64,000 bases of DNA. Origin: Leishmania mexicana MHOM/GT/2001/U1103 (Eukaryota; Euglenozoa; Kinetoplastea; Trypanosomatida; Trypanosomatidae). This document shows positions 1 through 9,578 of the stretch, one piece after another. The stretch lies in the NCBI RefSeq assembly GCF_000234665.1, contig NC_018337.1, positions 1,558,556-1,622,555 of the forward strand, in the 5' to 3' direction. The number at the start of each line of letters is the position of its first letter. The first letter of the stretch is position 1. A model generated the notes under the pieces. The model had not been told where the DNA came from. It saw only the letters and a list, made by a program, of their open reading frames with translations, and did no database searches. The translations under genes were made by a program, and so were the position numbers.

Positions 1-535
1 CTCGTGGACTGTTGGCTTTGATGTCTTCGCCGAACCGCCAGCGGGTCATCCTCGTCCTCCACTCCATTCTCCGCCACCGCCTTTTCATCTCCCGACTGGA
101 CATTTTAATTCTTACCTAACAATTGTTTCTCATACACGCGCACGCACACGCGTGAGTGCCACCACCACGTAGTAGACGTGTCTTCTCTAACGTACACTAG
201 CGCCCATAATACGGAGGAAAAGTGAAAAGGTGGCGAGTGCAGGTGACACACACGCACGCACGCCTACAGCCAGCAAAGGAAGCAGGTGATTACCATTACC
301 TCTGCCGCTCTTGTCAAGGTTGTGGCGGTGTGACGGTTCCGCCGCTCTCGCTGTGCACGTGCGACAGGCCTGTTAGGCAAACACAAGGACGAAGGCGCAA
401 GTGGGACGCACCCGCACGGGATAGTGAAACGGACGGTGCCGCGCTCATCTCGAATTGCGTCGTGTTGGAGACCTCCTCTCCAAACCCACGAACCCCCTCG
501 CACCCGTGTCTTTCTCAACACATCCACCAGCAGAA
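1..535. other. Leading intergenic/5' UTR region, no gene seen
   Basis: No reading frame here has convincing protein character, and no end of a preceding gene can be recognised. The stretch has short pyrimidine runs near positions 55-90 and 470-480 and alternating purine-pyrimidine (CA/CG) near 135-155. AG dinucleotides at 366-367 and 529-530 are both possible spliced-leader acceptors for the EMC1 gene that starts at 536; I cannot choose between them. Confidence 0.5.
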
Positions 536-2983
536 ATGATCCGTGCTGTAGCACTTGTCTGCGTGGCGGTGATGCTGCTGACATGCCTGCCAGCGGCTGC
601 GATCCACGAGGATGAGCAAGGTCTGCGTGACTGGATAATGCATCTCGTCGGCAACGTGCAGGATAGTGCTGCGCAGGTGGCGACGAACCCACAACTGCTC
701 TATGTTGCTTCCGAAGACGGTGCCGTGGCGGCGATCGATGTCGGCGTCCATGGTGGCTTGAACCTGACGTGGCGTCAGATATCCTCTGCGACGCCGCTGT
801 GCGTCGCTGCGGGCCCGCAGACAGTGCTCACAGTGAACAATGCCGGTGTGGTTACCTTGCTGAGCCCTACAACAGGGTCCATTGAGGTGACGTACGCACT
901 CCAGACTGTAAGCACAACTCTGCAGGTGGCCGCGTGCTCGATCGACGGCGGGAAGGCAGTGGTGGTCACCTACGACGGCACCATGCTGAAGCGCTTCGAG
1001 TTTTTGATGGCTTCGGAAGAGCAATCCATCCGGGTCGCCGCGTATGCGAGCGCGTCTGGTGAGGTGTCGAAGATGTACGTGGCCGGCTCCGTGCTCCTTG
1101 TGAACCACGGAGGCGAGTCTACTGACGTGCTCCGCCTTGACAACCTCGCCAAAGAGCGCAGCGTGGCCGGTATTGCCACGAGCATCGCCGCTGACGGTCA
1201 CTTCACAACCCGCGACGCGTCCACCGTCCGCTCTTTTCCTGCGAACGGCGCCGCAGGTGAGGTGGCGTGCTCCGACTGTGGCATCGCCGTCGTGAGGAAC
1301 GCGCACACCGGCGAGTCCAATGGCGTTGTCCGCGTGGAGACGGAGGAGGACACGCTGCGCATCACGTACCCGGAATCGGCCGTGACGATCCCTAACGTCT
1401 GCAGCAGCATCACCGCCTACCCTCTCCTGGCCTTCGAGAAGGACGACGGCGACGTTATTGTGCTTATCAAGACCGGCGCACACAACCTGCTTCTCGTGAG
1501 CGCTGCGCAGGGCCTCCTGTGGCGCCGGTTTGAGGCGCTCGCAAACGTGGCTGCCGCCGCGATTGTGGAGCCGATGGGGGCGCTGGACCACTTCCACTTC
1601 AACAAGAACATCTTGCTGGTCTCCCGCTTTGGCACGCTCTACTCGATCCCCATCGTAGGGATGGGTGCGCAGGTGGACTTCATCAAGGACTTTTCGCAGG
1701 AACTGGTGGCGGCCATGAAGGCCCCATCGATGACCAAGGTGCAGGTGCGTGAGTTGGCTGTCCGGGACGACGGCCGCACCGCCGTGGTGTACGCTGAGTC
1801 TGGCGCGATGGGTGGCCACGTCTTGATCGACCTGGCGGAGCACAAGGTCACTAGTGTGACAACCTGCGAGAACGCCGTTCTTTCGACCCCCCAGCTGGAG
1901 GTGGCGGCTGACCTCTCCGTCAGGGGCTCGCTTTCACACGGCATCCTCTACACATACGTCAGCCACGCCGAGTCCGGCACAATCGAGGGATACAGCGTCA
2001 GCGCGGCGGCGGGTGCGCGTCCAACGTGGGTCGTGCAGATGCCCTCGGCGATTGTGGCGCACGCTGCCGGCAGTGAGCCGCGTCGGACAGATGTTGTGAA
2101 CACCTTGCGCGTCTACCCGAACATCTCCGGCAAGGAGATGGTTGAGGAGGTGCGCCGCACCTACCCGATGCGCAACGTTATCGCTGTGGCGCATTATGAG
2201 CCGTCCGAGGAGGAGCTGCCGTCACTGGTGATCACCGCGATTGATGTGGTGACCGGCAGTGTCTTGGCGACGACACGTCATGCGAACGTGGAGGGGGACG
2301 TGAAGATGGTTATTGTGGAGCACGCCATTGTCTACTACTATCTCGACGCCAAGAAGATGCGCTACTGCTTCGGCGTGTGGGAGCTGTTTGAGGATGAGAA
2401 CAGTCCGGTTGTGTCCAAGACAGCCGGCGCCACGATTCCGCAGATTATCGCCTCTTTCTTCGTCAACACGAAGCGCGAGTTCAGCTCCCGTGCGACGCGC
2501 CCGCCGGCCGTGGTGGTGTCAACTCTCGGCTCCGTTGGCGGCCCGCTAGCTGATATGAGCGTCACCACCTCCTACAACGCCATCTCCCGGAAAAGTCTTG
2601 TGCTGGCGTACGCGACGGGGCGTGTGGTGGTGGTGGAGCTGCGGCTCCTACTTGCCGGTAACCAGATACCCCTGCCAGGTGAGAAGGGTCGCCAAATGTC
2701 GCACCTCCTGCTCCCCAGCTTCTTGTTCGCGTCACACAAGTACCGCGTCGCCTTTCCGCGCAAGATCACGACGGAGCCGACGCTGCTGGAGAGCTCTTGT
2801 CACGTGGTAGTGTCGGGCCTCGATCTCTTCTACGTGCGCTCCTCGTCCGGCAAGCCGTTCGATCTGCTCAATAGTGACTTCAACAAGCCCCTGCTTATCA
2901 CACTCGTGTGCAGCTTCGCTGCTCTCTCCGTGATGGTGCGCTACTTTGTTAATCGCAAGGCCCTGAACTTGGCGTGGCAGTAG
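536..2983 (+). CDS. EMC1: ER membrane protein complex subunit 1 (EMC1)
   Basis: The 815-residue product starts with a signal peptide (about residues 1-22, hydrophobic core VALVCVAVMLLTCL). A long beta-rich lumenal part follows, with PQQ/beta-propeller character (for example LLYVASEDGAVAAIDV), then one membrane helix near the C terminus (LLITLVCSFAALSVMV). The short basic tail ends KALNLAWQ, which resembles the conserved RLLNRAWR-type end of EMC1. EMC1 is the large lumenal and membrane subunit of the ER membrane complex, which inserts tail-anchored and polytopic proteins. The open frame extends upstream only through a TTG codon, so the ATG that begins the signal peptide is chosen. The length is shorter than animal EMC1 (about 990 residues), as expected for a protist orthologue. 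Confidence is good from the ends and topology; the middle is diverged. Confidence 0.8.
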   Translation: MIRAVALVCVAVMLLTCLPAAAIHEDEQGLRDWIMHLVGNVQDSAAQVATNPQLLYVASEDGAVAAIDVGVHGGLNLTWRQISSATPLCVAAGPQTVLTVNNAGVVTLLSPTTGSIEVTYALQTVSTTLQVAACSIDGGKAVVVTYDGTMLKRFEFLMASEEQSIRVAAYASASGEVSKMYVAGSVLLVNHGGESTDVLRLDNLAKERSVAGIATSIAADGHFTTRDASTVRSFPANGAAGEVACSDCGIAVVRNAHTGESNGVVRVETEEDTLRITYPESAVTIPNVCSSITAYPLLAFEKDDGDVIVLIKTGAHNLLLVSAAQGLLWRRFEALANVAAAAIVEPMGALDHFHFNKNILLVSRFGTLYSIPIVGMGAQVDFIKDFSQELVAAMKAPSMTKVQVRELAVRDDGRTAVVYAESGAMGGHVLIDLAEHKVTSVTTCENAVLSTPQLEVAADLSVRGSLSHGILYTYVSHAESGTIEGYSVSAAAGARPTWVVQMPSAIVAHAAGSEPRRTDVVNTLRVYPNISGKEMVEEVRRTYPMRNVIAVAHYEPSEEELPSLVITAIDVVTGSVLATTRHANVEGDVKMVIVEHAIVYYYLDAKKMRYCFGVWELFEDENSPVVSKTAGATIPQIIASFFVNTKREFSSRATRPPAVVVSTLGSVGGPLADMSVTTSYNAISRKSLVLAYATGRVVVVELRLLLAGNQIPLPGEKGRQMSHLLLPSFLFASHKYRVAFPRKITTEPTLLESSCHVVVSGLDLFYVRSSSGKPFDLLNSDFNKPLLITLVCSFAALSVMVRYFVNRKALNLAWQ

Positions 2984-4192
2984 GCGCGGTTTCGATTGGC
3001 ACACGGAGAAGCACGGGAGTGGTGTTGCTGCGCGAACAAGACACAGAGAGTCGTTGTGCCCGTTTCGTTTCTCTGTTTCTCTGCCGTGGCGTGTGCAACG
3101 CGTGTGCTCGTGCCGACGCCGCCCACGCCCGCATCCCGCTGCCTGTCGCGGAAGGTGTCTCGGTGCGTCCTTCGTTTGTGCGCTTATTTTCGCCTTAAAT
3201 TCCTTTTGTATTGCGGCTGCATCACCCCCCCCCCCTCCTCACACAGACACACGCCGAAAATGCTTGGCCGAAGAAAATGGACAAGATGATGCGCGACTGC
3301 GGCGCTTGTCAGCTCGCCTTTTCTCGCTTCCTCTTGCAATGTCTACTGAGTGCGTGTGTGTGACTGTGCCTGTCTGTCTGTGTGTGTGTCTGTGTGTGTC
3401 TGTATATATATGCCATGGTCGGATGTGGCGTTTGTGATAGTATTGTGCATGCTTCTCTCCGACGACACCGGGTGTTTTGCCTATATATATATATGCACGT
3501 ACTTGTGTCTGTGTGTGAGTGGGAGTGCAGTGACGACCTTTTTAAACACTTCTTGTTGTGTCTGTGTGTAGGTTAAGCACTTTGAGATTGCTGTACGCAG
3601 GCGTGTGGAAAAGGCAGGAACGATGTGGCCACCACATAGTGAGGGGCGCACGGGCGCCTCATAGCGGTGGATGGCAAGCGGGCAGGCAAAAAGGGTACCG
3701 CAGACACGACCACGAGCTTTCTCGACTTGAAGGACGGAGAGAATGCGCCTCGGTGTGCACCGCACGGTGCCTTTTCCATTCCTGAGGACCTCTGATGGCT
3801 TGTTCATGCCGTTCTCCCGCCTTTGCTGTGTCACCAGCCTCGCCCGCTCCAAGCCCCCCGTCCACCCTGAGCGGCATGCTCCGGTCCGCCGTACTCGGCT
3901 GCGGACCATCCGCCTCTGTCGTCACCACCACGACCACCGTTCACCCCCCTCCCCTGCACACCTTTTCGGCGAACTCGTTTCCTCTCTCCTTCTCCCTTGG
4001 CTTGGGCTGTGAGCTCTTCTCCTTTGTCCTTGCCACGCGGGCGGCTCAACTCGCCTTGCGTTCATACACGTGACATGTGAATTTCCGACAACGAGCAAAT
4101 CGTCACGGACAGGGAAGGCCTGCGACGAGAGCGCAAACGTCCGCGTTTTGCGCTCATTCCAAGGGAGAGGTAGCTGACGGTAATCACAGGCA
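2984..4192. other. Long intergenic region with microsatellites
   Basis: This 1.2 kb gap holds the presumed 3' UTR of EMC1 and the leader of the next gene. It contains a poly-C run (about 3223-3235), a (TG)n-type tract at about 3354-3402, two short (TA)n tracts (about 3403-3411 and 3482-3494), and pyrimidine-rich stretches near 3975-4035 that could direct trans-splicing. Short open frames in it are low-complexity and not supported as genes. Confidence 0.6.
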
Positions 4193-5590
4193 ATGGCGTC
4201 TCGCGGTGCTGCCGCTTGTGCGACCCGATCCCGGGCACCCGAGGTGCATCGTGTGGCATCCGACAAAGTCGCCTTGCAGGCGGAAGCGAAGAGTGTGCGA
4301 GAGCGCCGGCTGGCTTTGGAGGAGGTCATGCGGCAGGAGCGCGCTCGGCGCCTGCAAGCGGCCGCATCACGCACGACGGAGACGACTAATACGAGCCACT
4401 CTTCTGTCTCTGCGGCCACGGTGAGAGAGCAGCAGAAGGATGAGGCCGTCAACTCAAACCGCGCTCCCCAAACGCTCGATGAGTACCGCCGCGAGCTGGA
4501 CAAAGACAGTGGCAACAGGGAGCTCCTTCGGCTACACTACTACACGAGCGGGCATCTAAGCCCGGCTGATGTGCACTTTTACACTGTCAAGGGCCGGGTA
4601 AAGGAGTACCAACGCCACGCACCGAGCCCAGCGCGGTCGGCAGGGGCGCACCGTCTGCTGTTGCCAACCCGAAAGGCTCACCTGGAAACAGACTTGACGC
4701 AGCCGTCGATGCGGGCGCTCGAGTCGGCCGCCGTGATGGAGGGCACCTCGGATCAGTGGACAAAGTCTGCTCTTCTCCGAATGCAGGCTAATCAGCACGT
4801 GCTCCAGCGTATGGAAGAGCGCGAACGAAAGGAAGCAGCGCACATCGGTCGACCCATCGTACGGGGCACCGCGGCTCCTGCCAGTCGACTCAGCGTCCCA
4901 CCACAGCCATACAAAACACCGGTGACGACGAGCGCACGCGTGAGCCACCCTTTGCACGTCGCGGAAGCTGCCGTGTCAACGTGCACTGTGCCGCGAAGTC
5001 TGGCAATGGAGAGGAGCGACACAGTCGCCGCCTCTGCGTGGCGATGGAGTCCGCTTTGCCAACGTAGTCCACTAAAGACGTACCTGAGCACTAGTCCACT
5101 GCGTCTACGCGGGCGTGCGGCATCGTCGACCGCAGCGCAGAGGGACTCCCTGTTCATGACCTCTCTCATCGACGGCTCTTCAGTCCCTCTGCATGCATCT
5201 CGCACAGTCACCTTCCCTCCTACTTCCGCTGGATACAATGGGCTTGTTACGTGTCCGTGGAAGCCGCTGGAGTATAGCGGTACGGCACACCTCGAGGGCC
5301 GCGGCAGTAGGTCGGCGTATAAGCCTATTGTCGAACAGCTGCCCAGCGCGCCGTCGGAGAACCACGGCACCTGGGCCGAGCTAACACAGAGCCGGTCGTA
5401 CCCAAGGCAAGGTCTAACGGCACAGTCACCTCCACCTAGAGACCGCGGCGCCAGTGAGTCGGGCGAGGGGGCAGGGAGCCTGCCGACTGCCAGCCCTCCC
5501 ACCACGAAGCCGAAGCCAACACTGCTTGACGGTTTCCGCATGCCGGACACAGTTCTGAAGCGGGAGGACCTCTTCCAGGGCTTCACCTGA
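4193..5590 (+). CDS. Conserved hypothetical protein, 465 aa, function unknown
   Basis: I do not recognise this protein. It starts at the first ATG of the frame. Residues about 25-60 are charged and probably form a short coiled coil (ERRLALEEVMRQERARRLQ). A compact segment follows at about 95-140 (LDEYRREL, LLRLHYYTSGHLSPADVHFYTVKGRVKEYQ), and this looks like the only clearly ordered motif. The rest is rich in Ser, Thr, Pro, Arg and Ala and is probably disordered. A short C-terminal motif (LLDGFRMPDTVLKREDLFQGF) has the look of a conserved linear peptide. No signal peptide or membrane helix is visible. Third-position GC matches the neighbouring genes, which supports real coding. A cytoskeletal or flagellar role would fit such a protein but is only a guess. 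Confidence 0.7.
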   Translation: MASRGAAACATRSRAPEVHRVASDKVALQAEAKSVRERRLALEEVMRQERARRLQAAASRTTETTNTSHSSVSAATVREQQKDEAVNSNRAPQTLDEYRRELDKDSGNRELLRLHYYTSGHLSPADVHFYTVKGRVKEYQRHAPSPARSAGAHRLLLPTRKAHLETDLTQPSMRALESAAVMEGTSDQWTKSALLRMQANQHVLQRMEERERKEAAHIGRPIVRGTAAPASRLSVPPQPYKTPVTTSARVSHPLHVAEAAVSTCTVPRSLAMERSDTVAASAWRWSPLCQRSPLKTYLSTSPLRLRGRAASSTAAQRDSLFMTSLIDGSSVPLHASRTVTFPPTSAGYNGLVTCPWKPLEYSGTAHLEGRGSRSAYKPIVEQLPSAPSENHGTWAELTQSRSYPRQGLTAQSPPPRDRGASESGEGAGSLPTASPPTTKPKPTLLDGFRMPDTVLKREDLFQGFT

Positions 5591-6573
5591 CGTCCGCGCA
5601 CCGCTCCAACGTGCGATAAATTCAAGGCAACTGCGCAGTCCTCTCTTGTCTCCCTCCCTCTCCCTCCAAAATGCAACTCGACGTGGCATGGGGCGAGGTT
5701 GGGGGTGAGTGGGTGCGTGGGTGGGCGGTGCCCTGAGTGAGGAGACTGAATCAGGCAGCGTGAGTCTCGTCTGTCGTCTCCTCACTCCCGATCCCGATAC
5801 TACGATTTTGTTTATGGATGATTTGGGGGCCACCGTAACGTCACACGCGCTCATCCTCGCACCATCGCTCATTGGCGGCGTCTGTGGGCATACCTGCGCG
5901 CCTGTGCCCTGGGTGCGTGTATGTGTGCTGTTCCTTGTGTATCGCTGCTCCTCTTCTTCTGTGGTCATCCTGCACCACTAGACGCGTAGACAAGAGCGGC
6001 AAAGGAAGCGACAAGAGATGAGAACGTCAGAGAAAGGGCGACCACGACAGAGGCGTGTGTGGATGCGGGCGTCCCACAGTGATGCCATTGCGTCCGGTGC
6101 ACCAGCGATGCACATCCTCTGTTTCTTTCTTCCTGTAGCTCGTGGCAGTGCGGACGTATATGCGCTCTACGTCACATGGCTGGTCGCGTCTCTGCGCGTG
6201 TGTGCACCTGTCTGTGTGTTAGACTCGTCTTCACACCCCCGCCTCACGCCTTTCGCCCTCTCTCCGACCATCGTCCATTCTCCACTCTTATGACTCTGCG
6301 TACTCCTCTCTCTCCCACCCTCGCTCCTTCCATGCCCATCTCTTCTCTCGGTCTAGTGTTTCTCGTGGCGTGCTGCGTGATCGTGAAAGGGGCGCACACG
6401 TCGAAGAGAGGCTGCAGCCCCCCCCCTTCCCTCACCTCTACACGCACGGACACACACGCAAAAGCCGCTCAGCGTCTCTCGGGCACATTTGCCACTCACC
6501 TGTTCCTTGTGGCGTGCTTGTCGTGTCTTCCTTCTCTTTCGGATGCGGGGAAGGCCTTTGTCATCCTAAACGC
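5591..6573. other. Intergenic region with pyrimidine tracts
   Basis: There is no supported gene. Pyrimidine-rich stretches lie at about 6235-6300 and 6417-6440 (including a poly-C run near 6419-6426), and a shorter one at about 6525-6540. These probably direct trans-splicing of the RPA1-like gene at 6574. The in-frame extension of that gene upstream to 6370 begins with GTG and contains no ATG. Confidence 0.6.
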
Positions 6574-8511
6574 ATGGAGGCGCTCTCGCGGGGCTTTTGT
6601 GCGGCGGCGCTGGTGCAGTCGCTGGCACCAAAAGAAGTGGAGGCGTGGCACCGGCAGTGGCCGCAGCCCACCCTGCAAGTGGTGGACATACAGCGCTACC
6701 CGCGCGTCCCAGCTGCATCGTGTGGACCATCGCGCTTTTACGTTGCTGTATCGGATTCGGAGTCGGTTGCGTGGCTCGTGGTTCCACCGTGCACCGCCTT
6801 GGAGGACTCCGTCGCCGCGTTCGAGATAGAGGTGGGCTGCTGTGTTATGTTGCTATCCCACGCGCTGGTGACCGCAGCGAATGGTTTGAACGTGATTGTC
6901 CCACTTCAGGTGAAGTACTCGAACAACACGCTCCGCCTCCTTGGCCAGCCTAGCTGCGCCGAGGCGCTCTTTCCACTCTCGGCGCAGTCCCTTCTGCGGC
7001 GCCACGACGGCGACGATAATACCCCCTGCGCCGCTGCAGCCTCCGCGGCGTCGCAGCGACCATTGCACGCGATTGCGCTCCGCGACTTTATGGACGCTCC
7101 TCAGCGAGCGCTGGGCAACTGGTGCATCACCGCGCGGGTGGTGTGGAAGGGTCGCGAGTATCCTTTGAACTCGCATGCGAGCTCCCTCGGCGGCGGCAGG
7201 GACTCTCGCCGCAGCGTCTCTGCAGGCAGTCCACGCTTTGTCTTTCGGTGTCTCCTTGCAGACGAGCACGGCGATGCCGTCGTGGCAGCCTTCTACGGCG
7301 GCGAGGCTCTTGGGGAGCGCGTGCGGTTGCACGGCTGCTACCGACTTGCGCAAGGAATGGTGAAGTGGGGCACAGGCGAGACCGGCGCCCCGAGTGAGTT
7401 GCGGTTTGTAGAGAAATCGGTCGAGGAGGAGCTGACATCGGGCGCGGCTCAGCAAATGTTTCCCTTTCACGCATCTGCGCTTGTTGGCGAGGTGGCTCAG
7501 CAGTTGCGCGATGTGGTCGCGGTGATCGAGACTGCACAGGTGGGTGGGTACGTCTCGGTGGTGGGGACAGTGGTCGCCGTGCAGGGCAACACGCAGGTCA
7601 CCACCAAACGCGGTCGTGTGTGGCGGTCCGTGGTCACTCTGGCCAACAGCGCAGCAACGGGCCGCAGCGGCGGCCCATTCGCGGAGGTGACTCTGTGGGG
7701 TGAGGTTGCAGAGGCGGTGGAGCCGGCACTGGGGGAGCGCTGGGTGTTTCATCCGTGTGCGGTACACCTCTTTCAGCATCGCAAGACGCTATCGAGTCTG
7801 GTGTCGACGATGGCGGTGAAGCTCGTGCCACATACGGGCGGCGCAAAGCACGCACCACGCGCGACAGCGTCACCAGGATCGAAACCCGACGGAGGAGGCG
7901 CAGACGCCCTACCGAACGCCGCCAGTGCCGCCAAGCCTGTATGTAGTCCACCAGTCCTCAAAAAGGATATGCAGCTGGTGCTTGACCTTGAGGAAGCCTC
8001 CCCGACACTGCCGGTGCTGGCGCGTGTGCAAGAGGTCGTGCGGCCGTTTCTCGACTGGGTGTGCGCAGAGTGCAGTCGGACTCAGCCAAGTGTTGTCAAA
8101 GCGGGCAGCGTGGGGACTGGAATCCCAACTGCCTGTGTGCACTGCAGTGCGGCGAAGCTCTGCCCTACACTACGTTTGCACGTGTGGCTCAGCGACGGCC
8201 TCTGCACTGGCCTGGCGGCCTTTCATGGCTGCGCTGCCGAGTCGCTGCTGGAAGCATCCCCTGCGGAGGTGGCGCGGTATGTCGAGCAACAATCAGCCGT
8301 CGTAGATAAGATGTGCGGCCGTCTTGTTGGTTTGCCAATTTTGGTGTGGCTGCTGCCGTGCGGTGCTGCCGATGCGCTCGATGCCGCACAGTTTATCGTC
8401 GTCAACTGCAAACGAATTCATTGCGTCTCCGGTGCCCATACACTGCTGTCTGCCATCGACACCTTTTCCAGCCTCGACGAAGGTGTGAAGAGTGGGGCCG
8501 CTGACGTCTGA
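6574..8511 (+). CDS. RPA1-like multi-OB-fold ssDNA-binding protein
   Basis: The 645-residue product has the four-module layout of the large subunit of replication protein A. Residues about 1-117 resemble the RPA70N OB fold (LQVVDIQRYP, FYVAVSDSES, GLNVIVPLQV). Residues about 165-285 resemble DNA-binding domain A (IALRDF, GNWCITARVVWKGRE, GDAVVAAFYGGEAL). Residues about 303-418 resemble domain B (VGGYVSVVGTVVAVQ, FAEVTLWGEVAE). Residues about 493-625 resemble domain C with its zinc ribbon: Cys497-x2-Cys500 and Cys521-x2-Cys524, then PTLRLHVWLSDG. RPA binds single-stranded DNA in replication, repair and checkpoint signalling. From family knowledge, the canonical trypanosomatid RPA1 is shorter (about 470 residues) and lacks the 70N domain, so this may be a diverged paralogue. 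The protein is far from animal RPA1 in sequence; the assignment rests on domain order and the paired cysteines. Confidence 0.72.
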   Translation: MEALSRGFCAAALVQSLAPKEVEAWHRQWPQPTLQVVDIQRYPRVPAASCGPSRFYVAVSDSESVAWLVVPPCTALEDSVAAFEIEVGCCVMLLSHALVTAANGLNVIVPLQVKYSNNTLRLLGQPSCAEALFPLSAQSLLRRHDGDDNTPCAAAASAASQRPLHAIALRDFMDAPQRALGNWCITARVVWKGREYPLNSHASSLGGGRDSRRSVSAGSPRFVFRCLLADEHGDAVVAAFYGGEALGERVRLHGCYRLAQGMVKWGTGETGAPSELRFVEKSVEEELTSGAAQQMFPFHASALVGEVAQQLRDVVAVIETAQVGGYVSVVGTVVAVQGNTQVTTKRGRVWRSVVTLANSAATGRSGGPFAEVTLWGEVAEAVEPALGERWVFHPCAVHLFQHRKTLSSLVSTMAVKLVPHTGGAKHAPRATASPGSKPDGGGADALPNAASAAKPVCSPPVLKKDMQLVLDLEEASPTLPVLARVQEVVRPFLDWVCAECSRTQPSVVKAGSVGTGIPTACVHCSAAKLCPTLRLHVWLSDGLCTGLAAFHGCAAESLLEASPAEVARYVEQQSAVVDKMCGRLVGLPILVWLLPCGAADALDAAQFIVVNCKRIHCVSGAHTLLSAIDTFSSLDEGVKSGAADV

Positions 8512-9578
8512 GCGCAGACGCCACCCGCAACAGAGGACACGGCCTAAGAAAGGGAGCCGCGCCGGTACGCTTCTCTCCCTAAGAACGAAATGAGGCGAAA
8601 TGCGATGCGCCTCTGCTCTGAGGCCGTCTGTGTGTCCTGTCGGAGGGAGGGGGAGCAGGGAAGGTGCATTCGCGTGTGCCTGCTCGTACGTGCTGCCTAC
8701 CACCACTGCTACGTGCTCTGTTCTCTCCTTCGTCTCTTCGCGTCGTCTCGCCTACGCACAGATCATGACGCCGGTCGGTGCGAGGAAGCGCAGGGGTGGC
8801 ACGAGCGATCAACAGATCAACGAATCAAAGAAACACGGGATCGTCACACTCATTTACCTCTGCGAGCTTGTAGAGCACAAAGAAGATGGCGGGCAGAGCC
8901 ATCCCAGCGTAATAATCGGTGCGACTCTGCCAAACCCCTCTGCTCCTCTCCTCCTCCCCCCACACACCTCCTCTCGTGGCACTGATGAGAGCGCCGACCT
9001 CTCCCTCGATGTTCGCGAAACTATGGGGTTGGGGGAGGCCGAGCGGAGTGGGTGCGACACGGCGCACCAGCGACTCCACTGTAGCCATGCTGACCTCTCT
9101 CTCCTCTTCCCCCCTGTCTCGTCCGTCTGTTCTCGGAACTCCAACGCGTTACTGTCCCGCCTCAGTGGTGCTCGACTTCTGCTACCTCCACCCACTCTGT
9201 GCCGGTGCTGCTTCGCACCGCTTTTCCGCACACGGTGTTGTTGTGGCTCTGTTCTGTGTGTATTTTTGTAGTTGGCTTCGCGTGCCGGAACGTCCTCACC
9301 GCACGCCGAGCAGCAAAAGGAACGACGCCACCCTCACTCGTCCACGTCTGCACACCCTCTCTCTCTGGGCGTGTGTCGTAAGGGTTTCTTCGTGCATTTG
9401 ACGATCACGTAGAGAGACGAGTGTCGGTAGCAGCACCCCTCCCTCCGTCCTGCGTGCCCCCTCCTCCTTCCACTTGGTGGCATCACAACCTTCCACAGCA
9501 CAACCACCACCGTCGATCTTTGACGAAGACTCGCCGCGCACAGTGGCGCTGACCAGTCCTTGCGTGCCTCGCTCGCAG
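8512..9578. other. Intergenic region upstream of the dynein gene
   Basis: No supported gene in 1.07 kb. Pyrimidine-rich runs occur near 8715-8745, 8938-8970, 9088-9120 and 9435-9470; the last lies closest to the dynein start. The open frame of the dynein gene continues upstream to a TTG at 9474, but the first ATG is at 9579 and an AG directly precedes it. Confidence 0.55.

Noticed and set aside
515..1843. Open reverse-strand frame of 442 codons opposite EMC1
   Set aside because: It lies wholly antisense to a well-supported gene. The translation is Arg/His/Val-rich and repetitive, as expected from the complement of GC3-rich coding DNA.
3354..3494. (TG)n and (TA)n tracts as a possible replication or recombination element
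   Set aside because: Such microsatellites are common in Leishmania intergenic DNA, and nothing else nearby (strand switch, origin-like feature) supports a special role.
4792..5676. Reverse-strand frame of 294 codons opposite the 465-residue hypothetical protein
   Set aside because: The sense frame has the better codon use, fits the direction of all neighbours, and begins with ATG after a plausible leader. The antisense product has no recognisable domain.
9474..9578. N-terminal extension of the dynein heavy chain
   Set aside because: The extension starts with TTG, not ATG, and is Pro/Ser-rich leader sequence. The first ATG is at 9579.
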